Shown here: piece after piece, positions 8,042 to 16,716 of the stretch
How positions within the stretch are numbered: position 1 is the stretch's first letter
Layout of the letters: each line of letters starts with the position of its first letter
Assembly (NCBI RefSeq): GCF_003234565.1
Contig: NZ_QKTU01000022.1
Span: forward strand, 1 to 32,067
Direction: 5' to 3'
Length of the DNA stretch: 32,067 nucleotides
Source: Curtobacterium sp. MCBD17_013
GTDB taxonomy: Bacteria; Actinomycetota; Actinomycetes; Actinomycetales; Microbacteriaceae
Translations under genes and position numbers: made by a program
The notes under the pieces: model-generated
Told to the model about the DNA's origin: nothing
Databases searched by the model: none
The model's input: the letters and a program-made list of their open reading frames with translations, nothing else

Positions 8042-8101
8042 GCTCGCCGCACCTCCAGCTCGCCGTACCTCCCGCTCGCCGCACCTCCCGCTCGCCGCAC
8101 C
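8042..8101. repeat. 16-bp tandem repeat, 3.75 copies
   Basis: Units GCTCGCCGCACCTCCA (8042), GCTCGCCGTACCTCCC (8058), GCTCGCCGCACCTCCC (8074) and a partial fourth copy GCTCGCCGCACC (8090). The unit length is not a multiple of three, so each gained or lost copy shifts any reading frame that crosses it. It lies between the marR stop and the first membrane helix of the MFS gene. Confidence 0.85.
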
Positions 8102-8202
8102 GACCGAAAGCCGCCGTCACGTCCGCGTCCACCGCATCCGTCCCCACCACCGGCCCCGCACGGCAGCGCCACCCCGGTTTCGGCCCGAAGCTCCTCGTCC
8201 CG

Positions 8203-9540
8203 GTGCTCGTCGGGCCGCTCCTCAACCCGATCAACACCACGATGGTGTCCGTCGCGCTCGCGCCGATCTCCCGCGACCTGGGCATCGGGTCCGCGCAGGC
8301 GATCTGGCTCGTCGCGGCGCTGTACCTCGCGAGCGCCGTCGCCCAGCCGTCGATGGGGAAGCTCGCTGACCGGTTCGGGCCGAAGAAGGTGTTCCTCACG
8401 GGGCTCGTCATCGTCGGCGTCGCCGGGTTCGTGCCCGAGTTCCTGACCGGGTTCGGGGGCGCCGTCACCGCTCGCGTGCTCATCGGCATCGGGACCTCGT
8501 CCGCCTACCCGGCCGCCCTGACCACACTCCGCCAGCAGTCCGAGCGCATCGGCAAGCCGACCCCGCCGCTCGTGCTCGGCGCGCTCTCGATCACGTCCCT
8601 GGTCTCCGCGGCCGCCGGGCCACCGCTCGGGGGCGCACTCATCGCCGCCTTCGGGTGGCACGCGATCTTCCTCGTCAACGTGCCACTCGCCGCCTTCGGG
8701 TTCGTCGTCGCGGGGCTGTGGCTGCCGTCCGACGCGTCGCGGCCCCGCCGCGACGACGGAGTGCCGGTGCTCACCGCGCTCGACCCCGCCGGCATGCTCC
8801 TCATGACCGGGACCGTGTCCGCGCTGCTCGTGTTCCTGCTCGACCTGTCCGACGGCCTCTGGTGGCTGCTCGGGGTCGCCGTCGCGCTGCTCGTGGCCCT
8901 CGTGCTCCGTGAGCTCCGGGCGGCCAAGCCGTTCATCGACGTCCGGCTCCTCGTCACGAACCGGGCGCTGAGCCGCACGTACATCCGGTTGTTCCTCGTC
9001 TACATGGTCGCGTACACGATGACCTACGGGTTCTCGCAGTGGGTGCAGGACGTCGCCGGCTACTCGAGCGACCAGGCCGGGTACATCCAGCTTCCCTCCG
9101 CCGTGATCGCCGGCGTCGTGTCGTTCCTCGTGGCGCGACGGACCCGCGTCCGGACGCCGCTCGTGATCGCAGCCACGGTCCCGGTCGTCGGCGGGCTGCT
9201 GCTCCTCGGCCTCCACGCCGACAGCCCGGTCTGGCTCATCGCCCTCGTGCCGACCATGTTCGGGGTGCCGCAGGGGCTCGCGTCGGTCTCGAACCAGGCG
9301 GCGCTGTACCGGCAGGTGCCCTCGTCGTACATCGGCACCGCGGCGGGTCTGTCCCGGACGAGCGTGTACATCGGGGCGATCGCCGCGTCGTCCCTCATCG
9401 GCGGTGTCTTCGGCGAGCGCCCCACCACGCCGGACCTGCACCTGCTCGGATGGGTGATCGTCGGCGTCGCACTGCTGCTGTCCGCACTGACGATCCTCGA
9501 CCGGGCACTGCGGCGGGCGGATCGCAGCGCCGCGGGCTGA
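8203..9540 (+). CDS. MFS transporter, drug-efflux type; start uncertain
   Basis: A multi-helix major facilitator protein of about 445 residues from the GTG at 8203, probably a proton-driven exporter. The motif-A-like loop GKLADRFGPKKVFLTG follows the second helix, and GPPLGGALIAAFGWHAIFLVNVP is characteristic of drug-antiporter families. The frame is open much further upstream and GFGPKLLVPVLVGPLLNP looks like genuine protein before and within helix 1, but no ATG, GTG or TTG in this frame exists between 7870 and 8202. The in-frame upstream starts (7867, 7801, 7759) lie deep inside marR. GTG 8203 is the only canonical start outside marR, and it would cut into helix 1. The preceding MarR gene probably controls it. 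Confidence 0.75.
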   Translation: MLVGPLLNPINTTMVSVALAPISRDLGIGSAQAIWLVAALYLASAVAQPSMGKLADRFGPKKVFLTGLVIVGVAGFVPEFLTGFGGAVTARVLIGIGTSSAYPAALTTLRQQSERIGKPTPPLVLGALSITSLVSAAAGPPLGGALIAAFGWHAIFLVNVPLAAFGFVVAGLWLPSDASRPRRDDGVPVLTALDPAGMLLMTGTVSALLVFLLDLSDGLWWLLGVAVALLVALVLRELRAAKPFIDVRLLVTNRALSRTYIRLFLVYMVAYTMTYGFSQWVQDVAGYSSDQAGYIQLPSAVIAGVVSFLVARRTRVRTPLVIAATVPVVGGLLLLGLHADSPVWLIALVPTMFGVPQGLASVSNQAALYRQVPSSYIGTAAGLSRTSVYIGAIAASSLIGGVFGERPTTPDLHLLGWVIVGVALLLSALTILDRALRRADRSAAG

Positions 9541-9588
9541 CGCGGGGCGGACGTGCGCCGGGCCTCCCAGGCCGTCCGTTCGCCCCGA

Positions 9589-9594
9589 TACGCT
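9589..9594 (+). promoter_or_regulatory. -10 box of the purU operon, probably leaderless
   Basis: TACGCT ends 6 bases before the GTG start of purU and no Shine-Dalgarno sequence is present, matching the leaderless layout of several other genes here. No clear -35 box is seen. Confidence 0.45.
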
Positions 9595-9600
9595 GAGCGG

Positions 9601-10458
9601 GTGACCGACCCGACCCACTGGACACTCACCCTCGTCTGCCAGGACCGCCCCGGGATCGTCCACGCGGTGAGCGGCGCCGTCGTCGCGGCCGAGGGGAACA
9701 TCACCGAGTCGCAGCAGTTCTCGAGCGATGACACGAACACGTTCTTCATGCGGCTGCAGGTGCTCGCACCCGTCTCGCGCGCGGCGTTCGAGGCCGCGCT
9801 CGCCCCCGTGGTCGAGCGGTACGACATGACCGTGCAGCTCGACGTCGTCGGGCGCCCCCTGCGCACGCTCGTGCTCGTGTCGAAGGCCGGGCACTGCATG
9901 AACGACCTGCTGTACCGGCAGCGGAACGGGCAGCTCCCGATCGAGGTGCCCCTGGTGCTGTCGAACCACCCGGACCTCGGCGAGCTCGCCGCGTTCTACT
10001 CCGTGCCGTTCGAGCACCGCGCGGTCGTCGACGGGGCCAGCAAGCGTGCCATGGAGGCGCGGGTCCTCCAGGCCGTCGAGGAGCACGACATCGAGCTCGT
10101 CGTGCTCGCCCGCTACATGCAGATCCTCTCGCCCGAGCTGTGCGCCGCGCTCGCCGGCCGTGCGGTGAACATCCACCACTCGTTCCTGCCCGGGTTCAAG
10201 GGCGCCAACCCGTACCGGCAGGCCCACGCGCGGGGCGTCAAGCTCATCGGGGCGACGGCGCACTTCGTGACGAGCGACCTCGACGAGGGACCGATCATCG
10301 AGCAGAACGTCGTCCGGGTCGACCACTCCCGCACGCCGCAGCAGCTCGTGTCCATCGGACAGGACGAGGAATCGCGCACGCTGACCCAGGCCGTCCGCTG
10401 GATCGCCGAGGACCGCGTGCTCCTCGACGGCGGCTCCCGCACGATCATCTTCCGGTGA
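9601..10458 (+). CDS. purU: formyltetrahydrofolate deformylase
   Basis: A 285-residue PurU that hydrolyses 10-formyl-THF to THF and formate, balancing the one-carbon pool. An N-terminal ACT domain (about residues 5-85, starting WTLTLVCQDRPGIVHAVSGAV) is followed by a formyltransferase-type domain with the active-site segment NIHHSFLPGFKGANPYRQA and the downstream AHFVTSDLDEGPIIEQ containing the catalytic Asp. It starts at GTG 9601, 6 bases after a -10 box. The stop overlaps the next gene by four bases. It works on the same cofactor pool as the riboswitch-controlled glyA-folD operon 3 kb away. Confidence 0.95.
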   Translation: MTDPTHWTLTLVCQDRPGIVHAVSGAVVAAEGNITESQQFSSDDTNTFFMRLQVLAPVSRAAFEAALAPVVERYDMTVQLDVVGRPLRTLVLVSKAGHCMNDLLYRQRNGQLPIEVPLVLSNHPDLGELAAFYSVPFEHRAVVDGASKRAMEARVLQAVEEHDIELVVLARYMQILSPELCAALAGRAVNIHHSFLPGFKGANPYRQAHARGVKLIGATAHFVTSDLDEGPIIEQNVVRVDHSRTPQQLVSIGQDEESRTLTQAVRWIAEDRVLLDGGSRTIIFR

Positions 10459-10952
10459 GCGACATGTCGAACCCACCGCAGTCCCCCGTCGACTGGGAGG
10501 ACGTCGCACCGCCCGCAGCCGGCGCGGGCCACGCCGCCCCCGCTCCAGGCCGCGCCGCACCCGCCGCGGGCCGCACGTCGGCGGCGGGGGCTCCCCGAGC
10601 CTCCCGGCCGCGCCGCCGCGTCGACGTCTGGACGGTCGTCCGGGTGGCCGTCATGGTGTTCGGCCTGTTCTCGCTCGCCTACTGGGGCTACATCTCGTGG
10701 GCCTTCCCGAGCCCCGCCGTCGTGTTCATGGTCGGGGCACCGGTGTTCGCCGCACTCGTGTGGTTCTTCTTCCGCTCGCCGCGGTCCCCGATCCCGACGG
10801 ACGCGGTCGGCAAGATGATCGTCGAGGTCGCGCTCATCGTCGCCGCGGGCGGCGCCTGGCTCTCCATCGGCCGGCCGTGGGTCGGACTCGTGTTCATCGT
10901 CGTCGCCGCGGTGTCGGGCATCGTCGTCGGTCGCCGGGAGACCGCACCGTGA
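10455..10952 (+). CDS. small membrane protein, DUF2568 (YrdB)-like
   Basis: A 165-residue protein. The first 60 residues are Ala/Pro-rich and disordered-looking, ending in a basic SRPRRRVDV stretch. Four hydrophobic segments follow: VVRVAVMVFGLFSLAYWGYIS, AVVFMVGAPVFAALVWFFF, MIVEVALIVAAGGAWLSIG and WVGLVFIVVAAVSGIVV. The FRSPRSPIP loop and helix layout resemble the DUF2568/YrdB family, whose function is not known. The GTG at 10455 overlaps the purU stop; an ATG at 10464 is an alternative. The gene ends in a four-base overlap with nagA. The N-terminal tail may be lineage specific. Confidence 0.75.
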   Translation: MSDMSNPPQSPVDWEDVAPPAAGAGHAAPAPGRAAPAAGRTSAAGAPRASRPRRRVDVWTVVRVAVMVFGLFSLAYWGYISWAFPSPAVVFMVGAPVFAALVWFFFRSPRSPIPTDAVGKMIVEVALIVAAGGAWLSIGRPWVGLVFIVVAAVSGIVVGRRETAP

Positions 10953-12115
10953 CCGGCCGGGAGGCCCGGACCACGCTCCTCCGCGCCGCTCGCGCGGTCG
11001 ACGTGTCCGGGATCGTCGAGGACCCGTGGCTGCTGCTCGACGGCGACACGATCCGAGCGACGGGCAGCGGACCGGACGCCCCCGCAGCGGAGGAGGTCGT
11101 CGACCTCGGCACGGCCACGATCACGCCCGGGTTCGTCGACCTCCACGGGCACGGTGGGGGCGGCGGCGCCTACGACCACCCGGACCAGATCCCGACCGGC
11201 CTGGCCGTCCACCGTGCACACGGCACGACGCGGTCGGTGATCAGCCTCGTGGCGAACCCCGTGCCGGTGCTCGTCGACCACCTCACCGCGATCCGCGCGC
11301 TCGCCGCCCGGGACCCGCTCGTGCTCGGCGCGCACCTCGAGGGACCGTTCCTGTCGCCCGACAACCGCGGCGCACACCACCCCGCGTACCTGGTCCCCCC
11401 GGATCCGGACGCCGTCGCCGCGCTGCTCACCGCGGGCGAGGGGGTCCTGCGCCAGATCACGATCGCGCCGGAACTGCCCGGCGCCGAGCGGGCGATCCCC
11501 GCCGTCGTGGAGGCCGGGGTCGTCGCCGCGGTCGGGCACACCACGGCGGACCACGCGACCGCGCAGCGGGCCTTCGACCTCGGTGCCTCGATGCTCACCC
11601 ACGCCTTCAACGCCATGCCGGGGATCCACCACCGTGCCCCCGGGCCGATCTCGGCCGCGATCGCCGACGACCGTGTGACGCTCGAGCTCATCCTCGACGG
11701 CGTCCACGTCGCGCCGGCGGTCGCGCGGATCCTGCTCCGCGCCGCCCCCGGCCGTGTCGCCCTGATCACCGACGCGATGGCGGCCGCCGGCTCCCCCGAC
11801 GGCGACTACATGCTCGGCGACCTGGGGGTGCGGGTGACCGACGGCGTCGCGCACGTGGCCGGCTCGGACACCATCGCCGGATCGACGCTGACGCAGGACG
11901 CCGCCCTCCGCATCGCCCTGACGCAGACCGACGTGTCGCTCGTCGATGCCGTCGCGGCACTCACGGCCGTCCCCGCGAGTGCCATCGGCGAGGGGGAGCG
12001 CCTGGGCCGACTGGCACCCGGGTACGCGGCCGACGTCGTCGCGTTCCGCGGGGACTGGACCGTCGCGGGGGTGTGGGCTGCGGGGGTGCCGGTGGCCGGG
12101 GCCTCCGCCGACTGA
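10949..12115 (+). CDS. nagA: N-acetylglucosamine-6-phosphate deacetylase
   Basis: A 388-residue amidohydrolase that removes acetate from GlcNAc-6-phosphate. Metal and active-site motifs in order are PGFVDLHGHGG near residue 58, HLEGPFLSPDNRGAHHP near residue 130, VGHTTADHATA near residue 195, HAFNAMPGIHHRAPG near residue 217, and the catalytic Asp in LITDAMAAAG near residue 272. A typical C-terminal GRLAPGYAADVVAF follows. The GTG overlaps the upstream stop, so nagA is the third gene of the purU operon. Its product is the substrate of NagB, encoded at 25528-26328. It converges with the ROK kinase with only 3 bases between stops. The palindrome GGCCGGGAGGCC sits in its first codons. Confidence 0.94.
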   Translation: MTGREARTTLLRAARAVDVSGIVEDPWLLLDGDTIRATGSGPDAPAAEEVVDLGTATITPGFVDLHGHGGGGGAYDHPDQIPTGLAVHRAHGTTRSVISLVANPVPVLVDHLTAIRALAARDPLVLGAHLEGPFLSPDNRGAHHPAYLVPPDPDAVAALLTAGEGVLRQITIAPELPGAERAIPAVVEAGVVAAVGHTTADHATAQRAFDLGASMLTHAFNAMPGIHHRAPGPISAAIADDRVTLELILDGVHVAPAVARILLRAAPGRVALITDAMAAAGSPDGDYMLGDLGVRVTDGVAHVAGSDTIAGSTLTQDAALRIALTQTDVSLVDAVAALTAVPASAIGEGERLGRLAPGYAADVVAFRGDWTVAGVWAAGVPVAGASAD

Positions 12116-12118
12116 CGG

Positions 12119-13075
12119 TCAGCCGGCCAGGAGCGCCCGGGCGCGCGACGCCGCACCGAGCGCCACCGCGTCGCTGCCCAGCCGGGCCCGCTCGACCCGG
12201 ACGACGGCGCCGCTGACGGGGGGTTCGGCCTCGAGTGCCCGGCGCATCGGCGGCTCGAGCAACGCCCACGCGGCGGACACCCCGCCGCCGATGACGACGG
12301 TCCGGACGTCGAGGATCCCCGCGGTCAGGAGGATCGCCCGCGCGAGCCCCCACCCGGCGGCGTCGAACACCGCACGGGCGTCGGCGTCGCCGGCCTCGGC
12401 AGCGGCGGCGACCTCGTGCGCGTGGCGGGCCCAGCCCGTGCGCTCGGCGTAGCGCGCGCTGATGCTCCGTGCGGACGCCAGGGTCTCGAGGTGCCCGCGC
12501 TGCCCGCAGGTGCACCGGGCGTCGCCGAACCCCGGGACGTGACCGATCTCGCCGGCGGCACCACCGGGCCCGTCGTACAGCTCGCCCGCCAGGATGAGTG
12601 CGCCGCCGACCCCGGTGCCGAGCGTCATGCCGAGCACGTCCCGCTCCCCCGCCACGGCGCCGGCCGAGACCTCGCCGCGGAGGAACGCGTTCACGTCGTT
12701 GTCGAGGGTCGCCGGGACGCCGAGCGCGGCCTCGATCGCTGCGGTCACCCCGAAGCCGGCCCAGCCGGTGAACGAGTCGCCGGTCACGAGCACGGTGCCG
12801 CTCGCCGCGTCGACGACACCGGCCGCGCCCACCCCGACGCCGATGAGCGTGCCGTGCTCCCGCGTGAGCAAGGCGCCCACCGCCGCGACCGCCGCGCGGA
12901 CGATCGCAGCGCCGCCGTCGTGCGCCGGTGTCGGGACGTCGGTCCGGTCGAGCACCACGAGGTCCTCGGTGCACAGCAGCACCTTCGTGTTCGTGCCGCC
13001 GACGTCGATCCCGGCGAGCAGGCGACGTGGCGCATCGGTCGGGAGGGCCGGGGCCGCGGTGTCCGTGCGGCTCAC
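12119..13075 (-). CDS. ROK-family sugar kinase
   Basis: A 318-residue ROK kinase without a DNA-binding domain. The N-terminal phosphate loop GIDVGGTNTKVLL lies near residue 22, the catalytic region NDVNAFLRGE near residue 120, and MTLGTGVGGALILAGELYDG and GGAAGEIGHVPG follow. The ROK zinc motif reads CTCGQRGHLE instead of the usual CxCGxxGCxE, with His in place of the third Cys. It is the last gene of the ABC importer operon, overlapping the ATPase gene by four bases (GTGA), so the imported sugar is probably phosphorylated by it. Given neighbouring nagA, an N-acetylated amino sugar is a good guess for the substrate, but glucose, mannose or others remain possible. Confidence 0.88.
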   Translation of the reverse strand: MSRTDTAAPALPTDAPRRLLAGIDVGGTNTKVLLCTEDLVVLDRTDVPTPAHDGGAAIVRAAVAAVGALLTREHGTLIGVGVGAAGVVDAASGTVLVTGDSFTGWAGFGVTAAIEAALGVPATLDNDVNAFLRGEVSAGAVAGERDVLGMTLGTGVGGALILAGELYDGPGGAAGEIGHVPGFGDARCTCGQRGHLETLASARSISARYAERTGWARHAHEVAAAAEAGDADARAVFDAAGWGLARAILLTAGILDVRTVVIGGGVSAAWALLEPPMRRALEAEPPVSGAVVRVERARLGSDAVALGAASRARALLAG

Positions 13076-14793
13076 GCGCGTTCCCCCGGGACCGGTCCTC
13101 CGGAGCCGGCGGCGAGCGCCGCCTGTCGCTCCGACCGTCGGCGGCGCTGGAGCACGGGGTCCGGGACCGGCACGGCCGCGAGGAGCCGGCGCGTGTAGTC
13201 GGTCTCGGGGTGCAGCAGCGTCCGGCCGGTCGGGCCCTGCTCCTCGATCCGCCCGCCGCGCATGACGACGACCCGTGCGGCGAAGTGCTGCACGACGGCG
13301 AGGTCGTGCGACACGAACAGGCACGCGAACCCGAGGTCGTGCTGCAGGTCGGTGATGACCTCGAGCACGGCCTCCTGCACGCTGACGTCGAGGGCACTCG
13401 TCGGTTCGTCGGCCACGAGGAGCTTCGGCCCGAGCACGAGGGCCCGGGCGAGACTGACGCGCTGCCGTTGTCCTCCCGAGAGCTCGCGCGGAGCGCGTCC
13501 GGCCAGGGCACGGGGCAGCCGGACGGCGTCGAGGGCCTCGGCGACGAGGCGGTCCCGTTCGGCACCACCCATGCCCCGGCGGTGGACGCGGAGCGGCTCG
13601 GCGATGCACTCGCCGACCGCCATCCGGGCGTCGAGCGACGCGACCGGGTCCTGGAGGACCACCCCGATCCCGCCCTGGAGGGCCCGTCGTGCACGCCCTC
13701 GCGTCCGGAGGAGGTCCTGGCCGAAGAGCGCGACGGTCCCGGAGGTGGGCAGCACGAGACCGAGCGCCACGCGCGCCGCGGTCGACTTGCCCGACCCGGA
13801 CTCGCCGACGAGGCCCACGGTCTCCCCCGCGTGCACGCGGATGTCGACCCCGGCGAGGGCCTGCACGGCGCGGCGGCCACGACCGAAGGCGACCCCGACG
13901 TCCCGCAGGTCGACCACCGGAGGCGTGCCGTCCCTCCCGACCGTCGACGGGTCGTCGGGGACGGGCGCGGGCCGGTCCGGATCCGCCACGAGGAGCCGCG
14001 GCACGGCGGCGAGGAGCCGCTTCGTGTACTCGTGCTCCGGTCGGAGGAGGACCTCCTCGACGCTGCCGGTCTCGACGATCTCGCCGTGGAGCATGACGGC
14101 GACGCGGTCGGCGAAGTCGGCGACGACACCCATGTTGTGTGTGACGAGCAGCACCCCGGTGCCGGTGTCGACGGCGAGGCGGCGGAGCAGTTCCAGGATC
14201 TCGGCCTGGACGGTCACGTCGAGTGCGGTGGTCGGTTCGTCGGCGATGAGGAGCCGCGGTTCGTTCGCGATGGCCATCGCGATGACGACGCGCTGCCGCT
14301 GGCCGCCCGACAGCTGGAACGGGAACGCGGAGGCGCGCTGCTCGGGGTCGGGGATGCCGACGCGGCGGAGCAGGTCGACGGCCTCGCGAGCGGCGTCGGC
14401 CGCCGTGACCTGCCGGTGGTTGCGGATCACCTCGGCGATCTGGGTGCCGATCCGGGTGAGCGGGTCGAGTGCGGTCGCGGGTTCCTGGAAGACCATCGAC
14501 ACCGTCCGGCCACGGAGTGCCGCGAGCGACGGCTCGGATGCGCCGACGACGTCGGTCCCGCCGACCGCGGCTCGGCCGCTCGGCGTGGCGTTCGGGGCGA
14601 GCAGGCCCATCGCGGCGAGCGCGATCGTGGACTTGCCCGATCCGGACTCGCCGACGAGAGCGAGCGTCTCGCCCGGCCGGACCTGGAGGGACACCCCGCG
14701 CACCGCGGGCACGGCGCCGGTCTCGGTGGCGAAGGTGACGTCGAGGTTCTCGACGTCGAGGATCGGCACGGTCGTCTGGGTGGTCGTCGGCAT
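13072..14793 (-). CDS. ABC importer ATPase, fused DppD-DppF type
   Basis: A 573-residue protein with two complete ATPase units of the oligopeptide/dipeptide family. Unit one has Walker A GESGSGKST near residue 45, signature LSGGQRQR near residue 165 and Walker B LLIADEPTTALDV. Unit two repeats these (GESGSGKST near residue 340, LSGGQRQR, LLVADEPTSALDV). Each is followed by the family's C-terminal region (EYTKRLLAAVP, DYTRRLLAAVP). It powers import through the two permeases encoded upstream. Its ATG shares one base with the stop of the permease gene. Fusion of the two ATPases into one chain is common in this transporter family. Confidence 0.94.
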   Translation of the reverse strand: MPTTTQTTVPILDVENLDVTFATETGAVPAVRGVSLQVRPGETLALVGESGSGKSTIALAAMGLLAPNATPSGRAAVGGTDVVGASEPSLAALRGRTVSMVFQEPATALDPLTRIGTQIAEVIRNHRQVTAADAAREAVDLLRRVGIPDPEQRASAFPFQLSGGQRQRVVIAMAIANEPRLLIADEPTTALDVTVQAEILELLRRLAVDTGTGVLLVTHNMGVVADFADRVAVMLHGEIVETGSVEEVLLRPEHEYTKRLLAAVPRLLVADPDRPAPVPDDPSTVGRDGTPPVVDLRDVGVAFGRGRRAVQALAGVDIRVHAGETVGLVGESGSGKSTAARVALGLVLPTSGTVALFGQDLLRTRGRARRALQGGIGVVLQDPVASLDARMAVGECIAEPLRVHRRGMGGAERDRLVAEALDAVRLPRALAGRAPRELSGGQRQRVSLARALVLGPKLLVADEPTSALDVSVQEAVLEVITDLQHDLGFACLFVSHDLAVVQHFAARVVVMRGGRIEEQGPTGRTLLHPETDYTRRLLAAVPVPDPVLQRRRRSERQAALAAGSGGPVPGERA

Positions 14794-15713
14794 CAGCCGC
14801 GTCCTCTCGCGTCGAAGGCGTCCCGGAGCCCGTCGCCGATCGCGTTGAACGCGCAGACGACGAGGATCACGGCGAGGCCGGGCGGCAGGATGAGCCACCA
14901 CCGGCCCGAGTACGCGGCGGTGAGGCCCGCCGAGAGCATGCCACCCCAGTCGGTCGCGGGTGGCTGCACGCCGAGGCCGAGGTAGGACACGTAGGCGACG
15001 AGGAGGATCGCGTCGGCCACCTGGAACGTCGCGGCGACGACGATCGTCGACACGGAGTTCGGGAGCACGTGACGCATGACGGCGCGGGCGTGCGTGCCGC
15101 CGATCGCCCGGAGTGTCAGGACGTAGTCGCGGTTCTTGAGCGTCAGGGTCTCGGCTCGGATGAGGCGCGACGGCACGAGCCACGACACGAGGCCGAGGAT
15201 CACGATGAGCCCGAGGACGTCCGGCGTCGAGATCGCCGAGATGACGAGCAGGATGAACAGCGCGGGGATGGCGATGCCGGCGTCGACGACGCGCATCATG
15301 ACCGCGTCGACCCATCCGCCCGCGTACCCGGCGATCGCACCCCAGAGCGTGCCGATGACCGTGGCGAGCAGCCCGGCGGCGAGACCGACGAGGAGCGACA
15401 CGGTCCCGCCGTACATGAGGCGACCGAGCTCGTCGTGGCCCACGGCGTCGGTGCCGAGCAGGTGTGCGCCGCCAGGCCGGAGGTTCGCCTGCGACAGCGT
15501 GGTGTGCGTCTGGTCGGTCGGGTACACGAGTGGGCCCACGAAGCAGAACAGCACGAACAGGACGACCACGACGAGGCCGACGACCGCGAGCCGGTTGCGG
15601 AGGAACCGGCGCAGCGCGATCCGGAAGCCGGTGGCACCGACGACCTCGACGGCGGGCCCGGCGGCGGAGTCCGGGCTCAGTGGCGTCTGCCCGGGTTGGA
15701 GGACGGCGCTCAT
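14793..15713 (-). CDS. ABC importer permease, DppC/OppC type
   Basis: A 306-residue inner-membrane permease. A cytoplasmic N-terminus of about 38 residues leads into helix 1 (LAVVGLVVVVLFVLFCFVGPL), followed by the family's extracytoplasmic segment with HLLGTDAVGHDELGRLMYGG. The ATPase-coupling EAA loop is RAIGGTHARAVMRHVLPNS, and the C-terminal YLGLGVQPPATDWGGML is typical of DppC proteins. It pairs with the DppB-type permease 43 bases upstream. Confidence 0.93.
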   Translation of the reverse strand: MSAVLQPGQTPLSPDSAAGPAVEVVGATGFRIALRRFLRNRLAVVGLVVVVLFVLFCFVGPLVYPTDQTHTTLSQANLRPGGAHLLGTDAVGHDELGRLMYGGTVSLLVGLAAGLLATVIGTLWGAIAGYAGGWVDAVMMRVVDAGIAIPALFILLVISAISTPDVLGLIVILGLVSWLVPSRLIRAETLTLKNRDYVLTLRAIGGTHARAVMRHVLPNSVSTIVVAATFQVADAILLVAYVSYLGLGVQPPATDWGGMLSAGLTAAYSGRWWLILPPGLAVILVVCAFNAIGDGLRDAFDARGRG

Positions 15714-15756
15714 GCGGGACCTGCCTTGCTTCGGGGGTTCGGGGACCGGTCGCCGG

Positions 15757-16716
15757 TCATGCCGTCGCCGCCCTGACGCGGGGGTCGACGATCGACTGGA
15801 TGACGTCGGCCAGGAGCGTGCCGACGACGGTGGCCACGGAGATGACGAGGACGCAGCCGAGGAGCACCGGGTAGTCGGACGACTGCGCGGCACTCCAGAA
15901 CAGCAGGCCCATGCCCGGGTAGTTGAAGAGCTGCTCGACGACGAGCGATCCGCCGAAGAGCACCGGGACGTAGTACCCGAGCATCGCGATCACCGGCGTG
16001 AGCGAGTTGCGGAGGACGTGCCGTCGGAGGATCGCACCCTGTCGTGCGCCGCCGGCCCGCGCGGTGCGCACGTAGTCCTCCTGGAGGTTCTCGAGCGTCG
16101 ACGACCGCATGTACCGGCTGAACACGGCGACCATGGCGGCGGCACCGGTCACCACCGGGAGGACGAGACCGGCCGGGTCGGCGAAGACCTCGGCGAGCGT
16201 GTTGCCGTTCGGGGCCTGCGAGGGGAACCACGGCAGGACCTGGCTGAACACCACGATGACGACGAGCCCGAGGAAGAACACGGGGGTGGAGTACGCCACG
16301 AACGCGAGGGTCGTGACGACGTAGTCGACCGGCTTGTTCCGCCGGACGGCCTGCCACATGCCGAGCGGGATCGCCACGGCGAGCGCCACGACGGCCGACA
16401 GGATCGTCAGCACCAGGGTCTTCGGCAGTCGCTCGACGATGAGCTGCGTGACCGGCTCGTTCAGCGTGTACGAGGAGCCGAGGTCGCCGCGGAGCAAGGT
16501 ACCGAGGTAGTAGACGTACTGCACGACGAGGGGCTTGTCGAGGCCCTGCTCGCGGTTGAACTGCGCGATCTGCAGGCTCGTGGCCTTCGCCCCGAGGATC
16601 CCGCGAGCGGGACCCCCGGGGAGCGTGTGCAGCAGGCAGAACACGATCACGGTGACGATGAACACCACGATCACGGCCTGCAGCACACGCCGGGCGATGT
16701 AGAGCGCAGTGGTCAC
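15757..16716 (-). CDS. ABC importer permease, DppB/OppB type
   Basis: A 319-residue permease. Helix 1 (VIVVFIVTVIVFCLLHTLPGGPA) with its Leu-Pro-Gly-Gly-Pro end is characteristic of DppB. The coupling loop YVRTARAGGARQGAILRRHVLRNSLTPVI and C-terminal FNYPGMGLLFWSAAQSSDYPV are present. The GTG at 16716 overlaps the stop of the binding-protein gene (GTGA) and gives an N-terminus of normal length, so it was preferred over the ATG at 16731. Confidence 0.93.
   Translation of the reverse strand: MTTALYIARRVLQAVIVVFIVTVIVFCLLHTLPGGPARGILGAKATSLQIAQFNREQGLDKPLVVQYVYYLGTLLRGDLGSSYTLNEPVTQLIVERLPKTLVLTILSAVVALAVAIPLGMWQAVRRNKPVDYVVTTLAFVAYSTPVFFLGLVVIVVFSQVLPWFPSQAPNGNTLAEVFADPAGLVLPVVTGAAAMVAVFSRYMRSSTLENLQEDYVRTARAGGARQGAILRRHVLRNSLTPVIAMLGYYVPVLFGGSLVVEQLFNYPGMGLLFWSAAQSSDYPVLLGCVLVISVATVVGTLLADVIQSIVDPRVRAATA

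Noticed and set aside
8042..8101. Tandem repeat considered as a CRISPR remnant
   Set aside because: Units are contiguous with no spacers, only 16 bases long, and no cas gene is near.
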